Source: Tetradesmus obliquus (lineage: Eukaryota; Chlorophyta; Chlorophyceae; Sphaeropleales; Scenedesmaceae). From it: a stretch of DNA of 64,000 nucleotides. Location of the stretch: assembly GCA_030272155.1 (NCBI GenBank), contig CP126191.1:2564501-2628500 (forward strand), written 5' to 3'. The position numbers and the translations under genes were made by a program. This document shows positions 1 through 13,300 of the stretch, piece by piece. Position 1 is the first letter of the stretch. Every line of letters starts with the position of its first letter. Below the pieces are notes generated by a model. That model made no database searches. It was not told where the DNA came from and was given only the letters and a program-made list of their open reading frames with translations.

Positions 1-2339
1 ATTGAATACTCAACAGTACAACAGGGAGCGGCTGCGCTCTTTGCATGCTGAACTCGGTTGTTCAATTGCTGGCAAGTTCTGAGTGCTCTTGTGGACAAGT
101 TCAGTGTTGTGCCGGCACCTGGCTAGTTTACAGGCGCCGTGTTCTTTTCGCTGTGTCTGGTTACTCATTGTCAACTTCCTGCCAATCGTCGTACATATGT
201 ATGCTTCATGTGCTGGTCACGCTGCGGCTTATTTGCCGCAGCTTCACCAGACGCGCACAACTGTTGTGGCTGATCTGCCCATCCATACATTGTGCATCTT
301 CAGTTGTTGCATGCACGCTCCTCTGAAGGCTGCACCAAACACCATTGTTGCTCTGTTATCGGATACATACACATATGACGCCAGCTGTCTTCAGGGTATC
401 GTTTGCGGTGCACCAGCCTATGCACCTGCATGCCTCTGACAGGAGAGCATTTGTTGCATGCGCTTGGCAACTCCTCCTTCAACCGAGCAACAGGAGTATG
501 TCGTGCATTGGCGCCAGCCTCCAGTTGCCGCAGCTGCCAAACCATGCACAGGTGACTGCTCCTGCTCATAGTGTTGCAATGCATGAAGGCCACTTGTTGC
601 ACACGTGGGGTATTCATGGGGTATTACGCATTGCAGCACGCGGCGCAGCACAGCTGTGCCAGCCTGTTGTTGTCGGCGACAATCAAGTGTTTGTCAGAAG
701 GGCGCGTGCACCTGCCGCGGCGCAGCGCCTCTTGTCAGATTTCACACCTGCAGGCTCTACATCTGCAGGTGCTGCCAACTCAATCGGTGTGGTGTACTGG
801 GAGGGCGTGCAGTCTCTGCGCATGGAGCTGCTTCATTGTACTGTTGCAGCAGCCCTGTGGCATGGCTCACTGAGTAGCAGGTGCTGTGCTGGAGTCGCCG
901 TGGCGCTCCCGTCACGCCGTTTTGCACCGGCTGCGTGCGATGTCTCAGAGTATGCAGGCAGGGCTGCGGCCAGTCTTGCTGCATTGACGGCTGCGCAGAC
1001 AACTTGGAAACACTGTCTGCTGCTGAGTGTGGGTGTTGCATGGAGGGTCCCGACGCAACTCTTGTCATTTTCTGCTGTGCTTGGCTGTGGGTGGGGATAT
1101 GCCTGCCGCCTGCACGTTTCCATTCAGTGGGAAGAGAGGCTACTAGTACTGCGTGGATGATGTGACAGCTGATGATTTCTGGCGCGCTGTACATGCGAGT
1201 GTACACGAACGTGATACTCAGCACACCCTGTGCCTTCTTTGTTATAAGAGATGTGGAATGGTATGGAATTGCTGCTTGGGCTCCGTGTGAAATCACGCAG
1301 GTGTCCAGTGATTGCTAGCTTGCTACTTGCAGCACCTATTGAGGTGGCCTCAGCTGTGCACGTGCATTGTGCATGCAAGGAGGAAACCAATTGATATGTG
1401 TTGTCCGCTGATGGTATGTATGCTTTTCTGTGATCCTGCCCTGTAGACCTCTTTCACTGCATCCGCCTCGATGTCTCGTGTGCCACCCTGCTTGCGGCGC
1501 ACGCATCTGCAAGACTGTGCACAGCTTGAACCAGCACCTGTGCTCTTGCCGCCAGCTGTGCTGTGCTGATTTGCAGCTGTTCAGCGCGCACCACGCTAGC
1601 CAATTGTGTACTGCTGGGTGTGCCCATCTGCACGACTCGCCTAGCCCCAGGACTGCGTGCTGCACATGGCAGCGGGAGGGTGTTAAGCACGCTGCATTGA
1701 GCGTGCCTTCTTGTTGGATTATCTGTCTGCTGCTTTTGACTCGCAATGTGTGCGGCAGCCACGCACTTGCTGTGCTGGCTGCTGCCGCGTGGGATAGTCC
1801 CGCACTGTCTATTTGCTGCTTTGCGCAGCGCAGCTCGGCTGCGGTGCTGCAAGCATGCGCTGTTTTCACTGCAAGCCGCATTCCTGCTTGCGTACCAAGC
1901 CGCCGTGCACTGTGTCCTTGCTACAACCCTGCTCTAGCATGCCCTCGTGCTGCTTGCAGCCTTGGCTAGCCCTCTCTTCCATGTGGCTTGTGGTCGAGTT
2001 CATTCACAGCCAAGTCAAATGTATTACGTGCTGGACTCGCGCCCCGCAAGCTGCATGTTGGGCTGTGCTGCTCTGCTGCCTTGCAGCAAGGCAGCCTGCT
2101 GCGATTGCTGGCATGGCTGCAGTGAGGCTGCCTGACACGCCAGCAGCACCCCGTGCTGCGCTGGAGGGGGGTTGAGCATCAGTAACATCAGTGAGGTACA
2201 CAGTGCATGCACTGCCCATGCTTTGTTGGCAGTGTGAGGGTGGTGTAGTGTTGCTGCTTGTTGGCTGCTCATGAGTCGAGCGAGCTGAGGCATGGCTGTT
2301 GAGTGTAGGCCGCCTCTTGGACGACTGGTTGACGTTGTT

Positions 2340-2432
2340 TGATATACCAGGGGATGTGTACGTACACCAGTATGTACACCAGTATACCAGTACGTATGTG
2401 TACGTACACCAGTATGTACACTAGTGTACTGG
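2340..2432. repeat. Palindrome-containing direct repeat
   Basis: The 12-bp perfect palindrome GTGTACGTACAC occurs at 2356-2367 and again at 2398-2409. Each copy is followed by CAGTATGTACAC, giving a 24-bp direct repeat spaced by 42 bp. Further GTACACCAGTAT-like pieces fill the space, so the block can fold into several alternative hairpins. It lies in non-coding DNA downstream of TPS. Confidence 0.75.
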
Positions 2433-3052
2433 CAGCAGCTTGTCACTCTCAGCATGGCCTACCTGGCTGTGGCTCGAGTGACATCTGTTGTGCCATTGCT
2501 GGCATGGGTGCCATGCTTTGAATTGAAATGTACTGTACAGTACCACTTACAGCGATGTAACAAGATGATATCACGCTGCTCCCAGACTGCAAAGCACCAA
2601 GGTGAATGCATAGCTGCGCACCTTCAAGCATTGCTGGACCAGGAGAGCCCCGCACATGCCCCTGTGCCCCGTGGGCTGCCATGCAGGCAAAGCTGTTCTT
2701 CGGCACAGCATCATGCAGTGTGTAACGTCAACCTCTGCATGCTGATCACGTTGAGCCCTCACGGCCGCTCAATTGGGGGTGTTGCATTGTGCTTGTAACG
2801 TGTGACCTGCAACCACCTGTATTGTACAGCGATGCGAACAACCGCACGCTGCCAGGCACCGGTGTGGTACCACACCAGGCTTGCAAGCCAATCAATTGGC
2901 TGTCATTATTTACAACAGCTCTGTGTGCGTGGGTGGCTGCATTCGGAGGCTGACAGGCATGCCTGCCAGGCAACGGCTGCCTTGGCACCTCTGCATGCCG
3001 CGCAGTACTGCACACAAGTGTGTCGGGCACGGTGTGCTATACTCCTCAACAC

Positions 3053-3057
3053 TTACA
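3053..3057 (-). terminator. Candidate TGTAA poly(A) signal of TPS
   Basis: On the minus strand TGTAA occurs about 150 nt after the TPS stop codon. TGTAA is the usual polyadenylation signal of chlorophyte algae. A pentamer is weak evidence on its own; only its position supports it. Confidence 0.35.
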
Positions 3058-3204
3058 TGCCAGCAGGCAGGCCACCACACATCTGATGCGACAAACGCAC
3101 GGCCTGCATGATGTTCAGCCATTACTATGGCATGTTACAGTCAGAGCAACATGCAGCGACATGCACGTTGCTGGCAAGCGGCTGCCGCATAGCTATGAAC
3201 AACA

Positions 3205-4997
3205 CTACGCATGCCAGCTCAGCCCGCCAGGATCTTCGCCGCCTGCCTGCCCCTCGTCGCTCGCTGCTCGCCGCCGCCGCTGCTGCGCCTGCGCGGCTGC
3301 ATGCTGCTGCCGCAGCAGCAGTAGCTGCTGCCGCTGGCTGGCAAAGCCATCAGCACCCAGCAGCTGCCTCGGCGACGTCACACCCTGCTGCTGCTGCTGC
3401 TGCGGATGCGGATGCAGGCGCATGTCTGCCTGCGCATCCGCTGCAACTGCACTGCCGCCCGCGCTCACCGCACTATGGCCTCCTGACGACGACCGGCCGC
3501 CTAACACATTGCCTATGAGTGAATCGCCAGCAGCAAAGCCCTGCAGGCTGCCTTGACTCACAAAGCCGGGTGTGCTGCTGCCGCCAGACTGCCTCCTCCC
3601 AGGGAAGCCACCCAGCACTGGATGATGCTGCATCTGCTGCATTTGCTGCATCTGCTGCATTTGGATCTGTTGCGCGCGCTGCTGCTCGTGCAGCGCAGAC
3701 ACCGCCTCGATCGCATGCAGGATCGCGTCCGAACCCGAGCAATCGCCGCCGCCGCCGCTTGCGCCGGCTGCATTTGAGCCGCCCGCGCTGCCGCTCGCTG
3801 CGCCGCTGCTCAAGCCGCCCATACTGCTATCCCCCGTGGCGCCTCTACTCCCTAACCCCAAACCCCCATCCCCTCCCCTGCTGTGCAGCATGGACGCCTG
3901 GTCGTCACTCAATTGAGACACAGATCCGCCAAGGCTCCCAGGCCCCTCACTTCTGCCTGGCCACATCACTGACTCAAGCAGCCCGCCCACATCGTTACTT
4001 CCAGACAGGCTGTAGCGGGCCTTGCTCCTGCTGCGGCCCACTGAGCACGTGAACAGGAATTTCGGCGGGAACTGCAGCAGGCCCTTTGTAGTGAAGGAGG
4101 AGCCGTTGCCGCTGCTGCCGCCACTCCCTCGGTCAGTTACACCATTGCCGAGGCCTAACTCCCTGCTGCTGCCGCCACTGCCGCCGCCGCTGCTGTTACG
4201 TTTGTGACGCACCCGGGGCGAGCTGGCGGCGGCTGCATTGCCGCTGCCAGCAGCAGCAGCTGTGGCTGCTGCTGTGTCTATGGCTTGTTGTTGCGCGTGC
4301 TGCAGTTGGGCCTGTTGGGCTTGCACCTGCTGCTGCTGGTTGTACAGCTGCTGCAGCGGCGGCGACATCGCCCGTGACTGCTGCTGCTGCTGCTGCTGCT
4401 GCAGCTGGGCCTGCTGTGACACGAGCTCCTGCAGCTGCTGTGTTTGCTGCTGCTGCAGCTGGCTGCTGAAAGACAACTCCCCTTGCAGTATGCCTTCAGG
4501 AACAGGGCCGCTGCTATTGCGGCTGCTGCTGGCAGTACCTGCTTCTGCCTGCTGCTGCTGCTGCTGGTGTTGCTGCTGCTGCTGCCGCTGAGTTCTGCGT
4601 GTCTTAGCTGCGGCATACACCCCGGCTGTGCTGCTGTCCTGCTGCTTTGCTGCTTCTTCCAGCGGATACGTCGGCGACTTTGGTGGCAGGCCTACTGCTG
4701 TAGGTGTACTACTGCTTATGCTGCTGTTGGCGGCCACTGCGCTGCCTTCAACACTTCCGCTGTTGCCACTGCTGCTGCTGCTGCCTGCGGCATCCTGCTG
4801 CACCTTGGCAGTGCTTGCTGCCGCAGCATCTGCCCTGCTGCTGCTGCCACCCGCTGCTGCTGCAGCCTGATCCTCTGCCGCACCCTGTGCCCCGGCGGCT
4901 TCCGCAGCACCAGCAGGCAAGCTGCTGCTGCTGCTGCTGTTGGAAAACAGCCTATGGGTCCCCACCCCGATGGCTTTCCTGCCGCCGGGCACCTCAC

Positions 4998-5029
<32 letters not shown>

Positions 5030-5443
5030 GCAGCAGCGCCCAGCCACGCTGACACACTCGTGCCTGCTGCCACAGGGCTGTATGCAGCAGCTAGGCCAGC
5101 TTCATCCAGCTCACAAATTGCATGCAGCGGGTACTGCTGCTGCAGCGCGTCAGGGCCGAAACTCACACTGCTGCTGCCTGCCCCAGGGTTTGCAGCGGCA
5201 GTGCGGCTTGTGCTGCTTGCAGCACCAGCGGCAGCAGCAGCGGCGGCGGCGCTGGCAGCAGCAGCTGCGGCTGCTGCTGCTGCGCTGGTGTTGGAGGCTT
5301 GCTGCAGTGCTGCACGTAGGTCTGCTCTGCTGACACCCTCGAGTTTGTGGCCCTCAAATAGCAGGTACATGTTCTCGTCTCGGGCCAGGAGGTGGCCGAT
5401 GCACAGCACAAAGTCAAACAGCACAGCCTGGCGGTCAAACACA

Positions 5444-5474
<31 letters not shown>

Positions 5475-8303
5475 CAGGTCAGGCGACTTCCACAAAACAG
5501 GAGCAGCAAGCACCTGCCATGCATGGTTCAATCCCAGATCCAGCACCTGCTGCTTCACCTGTCCATGCCTGCTGACAGGCACATCCCTCTACTCCAGCCT
5601 ATCAGCACCACAGCAGTACTACACACTGAGCAGGGTACTGTTGCCCCATGCATGTCGCCGCCGCTACATGCTACACGCATCGAGGCAGCACGATGAGTTG
5701 TCCACGCACCTGCCGGCCCATGATGTGTGCCATGTAGCCCAGAATGCAGCAAAACACACACAGCAGTATTACACATACAGTATACGCATCACACGTGTCA
5801 GCGCTCCGAAAGGCACTGCAAAAGCAGCATCAAAAGACAAACATACTAGAAAGCGCGCGCCGCACCTGCCGGCCCATGATGTGTGCCATGTAGCCCAGGA
5901 TGCAGCAACACACACACAGCAGTACAACCTTGAACCCTACTCCCAAGCCCTTGAGCACAGCAGATAACTAGCCAGTGCACGCACCTGCCGGCCCATGATG
6001 TGTGCCATGTATCCCAGGATGCGCTGCATGGCCAGGCCCTTGGTCACGCCCACGGGGCGCACCTCCACGGAGCGGCCGCCCTGGATGATCTCCACAGGCG
6101 CGTTGCTGATGGGGCCCGTCCACAGGTGCTGCACGGGGCATGGAGAAATGGGGCAACACATACACAGGTTCAGCGGCGAAAGGTGTGATCAGCAGCACAG
6201 CAGCGTCCGTGGTGCGGCGTGGCGTTGCTGATGCGGCCCGTCCACAGGTGCTGCGCGGGGCAGGAACACAAACATTGTGTGTCGAGAAGGTTCAAAAAGA
6301 GACATCGGGCAGGCAGCAGTTGCCAAACAAAGACGAGACAGCTGCTGGGAATTGCTGATGGGGCCCGTCCACAGGTGCTGCGCAGGTAGGGGTACAGAAA
6401 CAGTCAGGGCGTGTGGAAATGAACTTGGAGCCATCAGCAAGGCAGCAGCCGCCACATACCCGCAAAAAACCCTGGGTTGCTGCCCTCCTCACCTGCAGCA
6501 GGTCCCGCGCCTGCAGCCGCCCAAACTCCACGTCGGCGTGCTTGTAGTTCCAGACCAGGCTGGTGTCGCGCACCTCCACGAAGCTGCGCGGCGTGCGCTC
6601 ACAGAAGTAGTCCAGCACCAGCTGCACGCTGTCCATCCACTCCTTGGGCAGCGTGTCAAACAGGCACTTCCACTCCTGCGGCGGCATGGCAGCGGGATCA
6701 GGGGATTGAAGGGTGTTGTTAGAAGCAGCAGCGCACAGCTGTCCATCCACTCCTTGGGCAGCATGTCAAACAGGCACTTCCACTCCTGCAGCAGTAGCCA
6801 CAACAGATTCTTGGCCTCCACTCCTTGGGCAACGTGTGTCGAACAGGGACTTCCACTCCTGCAGCGGCAGCACACAGCAGGTTCAATTCATCCATTGCTT
6901 GCGCAGCGTGCTAAGCCAGCACTTCCACTCTGCCAGCGGCGTGGCGTGCCGCAGGGCCAGACGCTTCCTTTTGCTGCAGTCCGTGCGTTCATCAGTGCAC
7001 CAATCAAAGCTGTGCGGCTGCAGCTGCTGCAGTGTACAGGAAAGTTGCTGCGTGCTAGTGACCCAATCCACACCCCACCACTGCTGTCACCGCTGTCAGT
7101 CTCAAACACACCGCTGTGCCGCACTCACACTGCACCACCAGCAGCGACGCCCCCCTCACACGCGCACACAGCCCAGCCCGTCCGCACCACATTACTGTGG
7201 CAGGCTATCAGCTTATCGCCAACAACACAACCGCAAGCCACCCAACCAGCTGTCATATGTGTATGCATGCATGCACACCTGTGGCAGGTCTGACCCGATG
7301 GGCGGCCGCACGTACACGCCGTTCTCTGCAGCCAGCCACACCGGCAGCTCGCCAAAGGTCTCCTCCAGCTTGGCCATCTCGCTGCCGCTGAAAATGAGCA
7401 CCTCATTGGCGGGGTCAGCACACAGCTCCTGCAAGAGAGCAGCCAGCAGAAACACAGCAGCAGGTAGCACAGCAAACAGCACGGTCAACAATATATTGAG
7501 CAGCAGCAGCAACAGTGGAGTAGTCAAGGGAGCGGCCAGTAGAGGAGGGGCCAGGCCTGCTGTGCGCACCACAGGCCAGCGCGCAGCTCCTGTAGGTGTC
7601 AGAGGCAGCAGCGAAGCAGCACGTCAAGCAAGCCCGACAACAGCCTGCGGTTGCAGATGGTCAGCGCCTGTGCTTCACCTCGGGACAGCGCTTGATGCAC
7701 ACACACGCACACATCCACGCTGCAACCAACACCAGCCTCAAGGTGCGGCTGCATTTCATCACATAGAAAAAAATAACCATTCATCACCCCACACACCTCG
7801 AGGCAGCGCAGGATGCGCGGGTTGACTCGTGTGAGGGCCTTGATCTGGTCAAAGTGGCGCTTGGGCTGCCGCGGCGCCTCCACTGCCGTGGTGAGCGTGG
7901 CGTTGTAGCCCAGCACGATTAGGCGGCGGCTGCTGCTGCCGTAGCCGCGCACAACCTGCAGGCAGGGGTGCGGCGATGTAAGCAGCCAATGGTTGCTGGT
8001 GAAATGCAGTAGACATGGGATACTTTATGCAGTTTTCATCGCAGCAGCGCACGGACGTGTACCAACGGAACCAGCAGTACACAAGACCTGTGGCGCACCT
8101 GCAGGCAATCGCACTGTTATCTTGCACCATGTGGCTGCCAGTCAGCAACAGAGGATTCTAGAAGCACATCAAAACTCGCAGCTGCACCAGCAGCGCCTGC
8201 TGCCCACCTCCGCCACCTCCAGCTCGGGCGGTGTGTGCCTCAGGCGCAGGTCAGCCTCGATGTGTGTGTCATTCAGCTCGCTGATGAAGGTGTCCGCCCA
8301 CGT

Positions 8304-8342
<39 letters not shown>

Positions 8343-10260
8343 GCAGCAGCAGCGGCAGCAGCAGCAGGCAATGCACAGCAGTCCAACAGCCATACAAACA
8401 AGCAAACGTGGACGTGGTGGCATGGCCTGTAATGCATAATCACACCAGGCAGCGCCGCACCAACCGGCATGCCACAAGCAGCACGTATCCACAACAGTCG
8501 CCATCAGCAGGCAGCCGCTGTGTGCGCACACATACCTGTGCGGTGTGTGTGGCCACGTGCATGAAGTTCTGCCTGTGCCGCTCTCGGCGCTCCTCCTCAC
8601 TCATGGTCAGCGCATCTTCAATGGCAGCAGCAACATCATTAATATTCCAGGGGTTAACCAGGATGGAGCCTGACGCAGCGGCAGAGAACAAGCAGTGATG
8701 GCAGCAGAACAGTTGAAGTCAGTGTTGCAGCAAGTACAGCATGCTCAAAACGAGCTTTACGGAACCAGGCATCAAGGCTGCCGCAGATATGATGTTCAGG
8801 GGTTGACCAGGATGGAGCCTGCAGGCGGGAGTGGCAACAGCAGAGATGAGAGTTGGCAGCAAGTACAGCATGCTCAAAAACAACGCTTGACCAGGCACCA
8901 GGCACCAAGGCTGCCAGGGTTCAGTGGCAGGGCGCATAACACAGCCCCGGGTCTCAAAAGCCTTGCAAGCTGACTTTTACTTGTCCTGTCTGTCGCACCT
9001 GCCCCAAGGCTCTCCGCTGCGCCCGCAAACTCTGACAGCGCCAGCACGCAGATGGCAGGGCAATCCAGCACAAGATTGAAAAACGGTTATCCTGCACACA
9101 ACAACACTTGCGCGCCGCACCTGCGCCGAGGCTCTGCGCCGCTCCCGCAAACTCGGACAGCACCAGCATGCAGATGGCAAGACAAATCACGCAGTTGACA
9201 GGACATATCCAGTACAGACTTCAACATCGCACTCATCCTGCATACAACAACACCTGCGCTCCGCACCTGCGCCCAGGCTCTGTGCCGCTCCCGCAAACTC
9301 GGACAGCACCAGCACGCCCGCATTGTCTGCCTGGCAGGCCACGTACTCGTAGCTCACAAGGTTCATGCCGTCACGCAGCGACGTGATCAGCGCCACGTCT
9401 GCGAACAGGCGGCGGTCAAAGGAGTTACAGTCAAGTTTGGCCAAGGGCGGTGGTCAAACTACTGCTACCAAAGAGCGAGACACGCAGCCGAACATGAGAG
9501 GGGAAGCAGGCATGTAGGCACCCGTGGCTACATTGTCCGACTAGGCAAAAGTGCTGGAAAGAGAGCAGCGTCGCCATTCATACAGGTTAAACGCAGCACA
9601 CAGAGCAGCGGGGCTCACCCGTGACCGCGTACAGCGCGCAGAGCTGGTTGCAACATGAGGCGTGCAAGATCAGGCTGCAAACACATGCCTTGCTGTACAT
9701 AACACATCCAATGGCCCCACCCCGGCTCACCCGTGACGGCATACAGCGCGCACAGCTGTCTGTGGCATAAGGCTTGCAAGTGCAGGCTGCCAGCGCATGC
9801 TTGCTTCAAAAACATGTATCTGAAAAACATGTATCAAAGATAATTGCCACTCTTGACTTACCCGTGACTGCATACAGCGCGCAGAGCTCGTGGAAGCTGA
9901 GCTGCCTGTCCAGGTGGTGGATGGGCACGTAGGTCAGCGTGCCAAAGGCGCCGTTGATGCGCCCCACGATCTCGTGCACCATGCTGCGCAGCTTCTGGTA
10001 CTCCGGCACGTCAGTGCGACTGGGCACCGCAATCTGCAGCCGTGTGGAGGTAGAAACATACAGGCAAGCAACTGGTGAGGAACGCATCGGCACAACAGCG
10101 CCGCTTGTCAGACTGGCATTCATGGTCGCTGCGCATGCCAGTGTCGTGCACGCGGCCAGTTGGCCTGCAAGTTGGCAAAGAGGTACCGTACCTGCTAACT
10201 GGATAGATGTCCTGCAAGCACGCACCGCCTGTTGGCTGCTTGTTGCAGTGTTGCAGTGTT

Positions 10261-10302
<42 letters not shown>

Positions 10303-13300
10303 TCGCGGGGCTCACCTGCACCAGCAGCACCTTGTCGCGCCACTCGGGGTGCTCGTGCAGGAACTTCTCAAAGGCCAGCAGCTTCTGAGGGATGCCCTTG
10401 ATCATGTCCAGCCGGTCCACGCCCAGCATCACCTGCAGGCGCGGCAGCAGCAGCAGCAGCAGCAGCAGCAAAACGAAAGTTAGGACTATGCTCTGCTTAA
10501 GGGGACAGTGCTTGGGTATGCCCCTTGATCATGTCCAGGCGATCCATGCCCAGCATCACCTGCAGAGGCGGCAGCAGCAGCATGATGAAAGCTGAGACTA
10601 TGTAGGTCGCTGTGATTGAACAATGCAGGGGGTGCCCGTGATCATGTCCACGCTGTCCACACCAAGCATCACCTGATGAGGCGGCAGCAGCAGCAGCAGC
10701 ACATTAAAACCTGAGCCCATGTCCTGTTTCAATGTAGCTGACAGGCGGAACAGAGGGCTGTTGAGATATGCATTGCTCAGTCATACTCAGCCGGTCAACG
10801 CCCACCCAGCTGCTGCTGCAGCAGCATAATAAGCAGAGCTGCAGCCCGCTCTGCGCCACCTTGCGCCCCACGCATCTATTGAGCAGCTTGGCATGTCCTG
10901 CTTGAAACGCAACTGGCAGGCCGAACCGGGGGCTGGTTGAGGCATGCATAGCTAAGTGATATCCAGCCTGTCAACACCACCCAGCTGCTGCCGCCGCAGC
11001 ATGAGAAGCAGTGCCACAGCCCGCGCCACCGCACCTTGCGCCCCGCGTATCTGTTGAGCAGCTTGGCGATGTTCATCTGCACCTCCTGCGTCTCCAGCGC
11101 CTGCGCGAAGCGCTCCGGGTCGATGCCGATGGGGAAGGCGGCCACGCGCGCCACGCTGGGAGGCGGGAAAAGCAGCGGCACCAAATTTCATACATCAAGA
11201 CGCAGGCGCAATGTTGCGGGGGCGCAGACACCCGGGCAAGCAAGCAGCTGTGCTGAGCACCACACTATGTCATGGATTCAAACGACCCCTTCAAGAGAAC
11301 CGCACCTGCCGTTGTCCTCCACGCCCTCGGGCGTGCCCTCCAGACCACTCCAGTTGTCTTGCCAGCTGGTCACCACCAGATTGTCGGCAACACAACCGGC
11401 ACGCCGCACAGAACGGCACCTGCCGTTGTCCTCCTTGTCCACACCAGGCCCATCAATGATTGCAACGTGCAAGCACTACTCCAAGTCAAACAACACCCCT
11501 GTCACAAAGTCAACATCGCACCTGCCGTTGTCCTCCACGCCCTCAGGGGTGCCCTCAAGGCCCAAAATGCGCGTGCAGCTGGATATGAAGTGGCGCGCGT
11601 AGTCGTAGGTGTGGAAGCCGATCAGGTCGGCGCGCAGCGTGGCGCGCAGCACCTCCTCGCGCACCGGCAGCGTGCGGTAGATCTCACTGCTGGGGAAGGG
11701 CGTGTGCAGGAACCAGCCCACCTGCAGAGGGGAGAGGTTTACAATATTTTGTAACTGTGTTGTGATTACAGGGTGTGCGCAGTGTCAGCCATGGCTTGGC
11801 CTGTTGCTATTGTGCGGCCGATAGATGAAGCCGCCAGGACAGCAGCAGCGGCGCTGACCGAATGCCGCTGCTGAGACATCAGCACAGCAAGCTGCCTGTT
11901 CACTTTTCACACATGCATGTTATGTTTTGACCCTATGGTAACACGACCCACCTTGATGCGCGGCACGGCGTTCTTGAGTATGCTGGGCAGCAGCATGAGG
12001 TGGTAGTCCTGCACCCACACCATGTCCCCGGGCTGGTAGCAGTGCAGCACAACCTCGCCAAAGCGGTCGTTGGCCTGCAGCGGCAGCAGCAGCAGCAGAT
12101 GAGTTCATTCAGCTGTGTGCAGTTGATGAAAGCCCAGTAAGCATACTGCGTGGGTAGGCCCGGCAGCACCACCTTGCCGCAGCGGTCGTTGGCCTGGGGC
12201 AGCAGCAGCAGCAGTGGTGACGGCAGCAGCAGCAGCAGCAGCAGCAGCAGCGGGATGTTGCAGAGGAAAAGACAGCGCCCAGCTTGGTAGCCACAGAGCA
12301 GCCTAGGCCGGTTGCTGCTGCCGCACTCAATTCCAGCCACTCGTTGTCACCAGCTCCCCACAAAGCAATAGGCCACAAGCATTGGCCCTGCCGCAATGAT
12401 GCATCAATCACGCCTTCAACCCAAGCGCGCGCGCCACTGCATCTGCAGCATTCCATTCTGCCCCGCGCCACTCCATCCCCGCCGCACCTGCTGGTACGCG
12501 CCCCACTGCATCTGCAGCACACCATGCAGCTTCAGCCCATTGCTTACATGTATGTAACTCTCTGTTAACACCACACCACACCACAGCCACCGCACCTGCT
12601 GGTATGCGCCCCACTGCATCTGCAGCGTCTGGTGCTCGCCTAGCCGCTGCCAGCCATCCAGCTGCAGCGGCACATAGTGGAACAGCTGCCACAGCACACT
12701 GTTGCAGAAGCCATTGTAGTACAAGTCCAGCAAGCCGGACTCCAGCCACACGGGCAGGTAGCCCTCGCGCTTCAGCATGGCGGCCAGAGCGTCCCTGTCG
12801 CGCCCCGGCTTTACGTAGATGCCTGCATGTGGCAGCACAGCACAAGGAGAGGTGGTTTGGTACGTGGTGAGGTGCTGCTGCAAGCCAGTGCATCCTTGTC
12901 ACGCCCCGGCTTCAGGTAGATGCCCGCACGGCAGGAGTTTGGGGGTTTAGTTTCATATAGCAGTTCAGTTGAGTTCTGTAGTACCGGTGGGCAGCGAAGC
13001 GATGTCGCGCCCTGGCTTCACGTAGATGCCTGCAGTGCAGCAGCACATTACATGAGGAGATGACTGCAGATGCCGTGACAGCGACGGGAAAAATGGCTGA
13101 CAGGCCAGTAGTATCTGTTCAGCTTGTTGGGCAGTGAGGTGGGTGTGCAGGGGTGCAAGAGGTAGCCTGCAAGGTGCGGCACGCTAGATACTGCCAGAGA
13201 GACAGCAGTTTCGCAGGCACCCTGCTGCGCTAATGCTGCTGCTCATGGGCAAGGCAGGTGTGCAGTAGACACGCGGCAACGTGCCACCTGACCATGCTAC

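Larger units (their letters stand above)
1..3204. other. No gene recognised; 3' flank of the TPS gene
   Basis: All six frames contain open stretches of up to about 270 codons, but none shows a conserved motif, plausible composition or splice-linked continuation. The open frames are a by-product of GC-rich sequence with few stops. The part nearest 3204 is expected to be the 3' UTR of the minus-strand TPS gene. A palindromic repeat block at 2340-2432 is listed separately. Confidence 0.5.

Noticed and set aside
345..1160. 271-codon open frame on the plus strand
   Set aside because: Composition is rich in Cys, His and Trp, there are no motifs, and overlapping frames are equally open. It reflects low stop density in GC-rich DNA.
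4022..5333. Several 100-210 codon plus-strand open frames opposite the TPS tail
   Set aside because: They are antisense shadows of the CAG-rich coding exon, made of poly-Leu, poly-Cys and poly-Ala.
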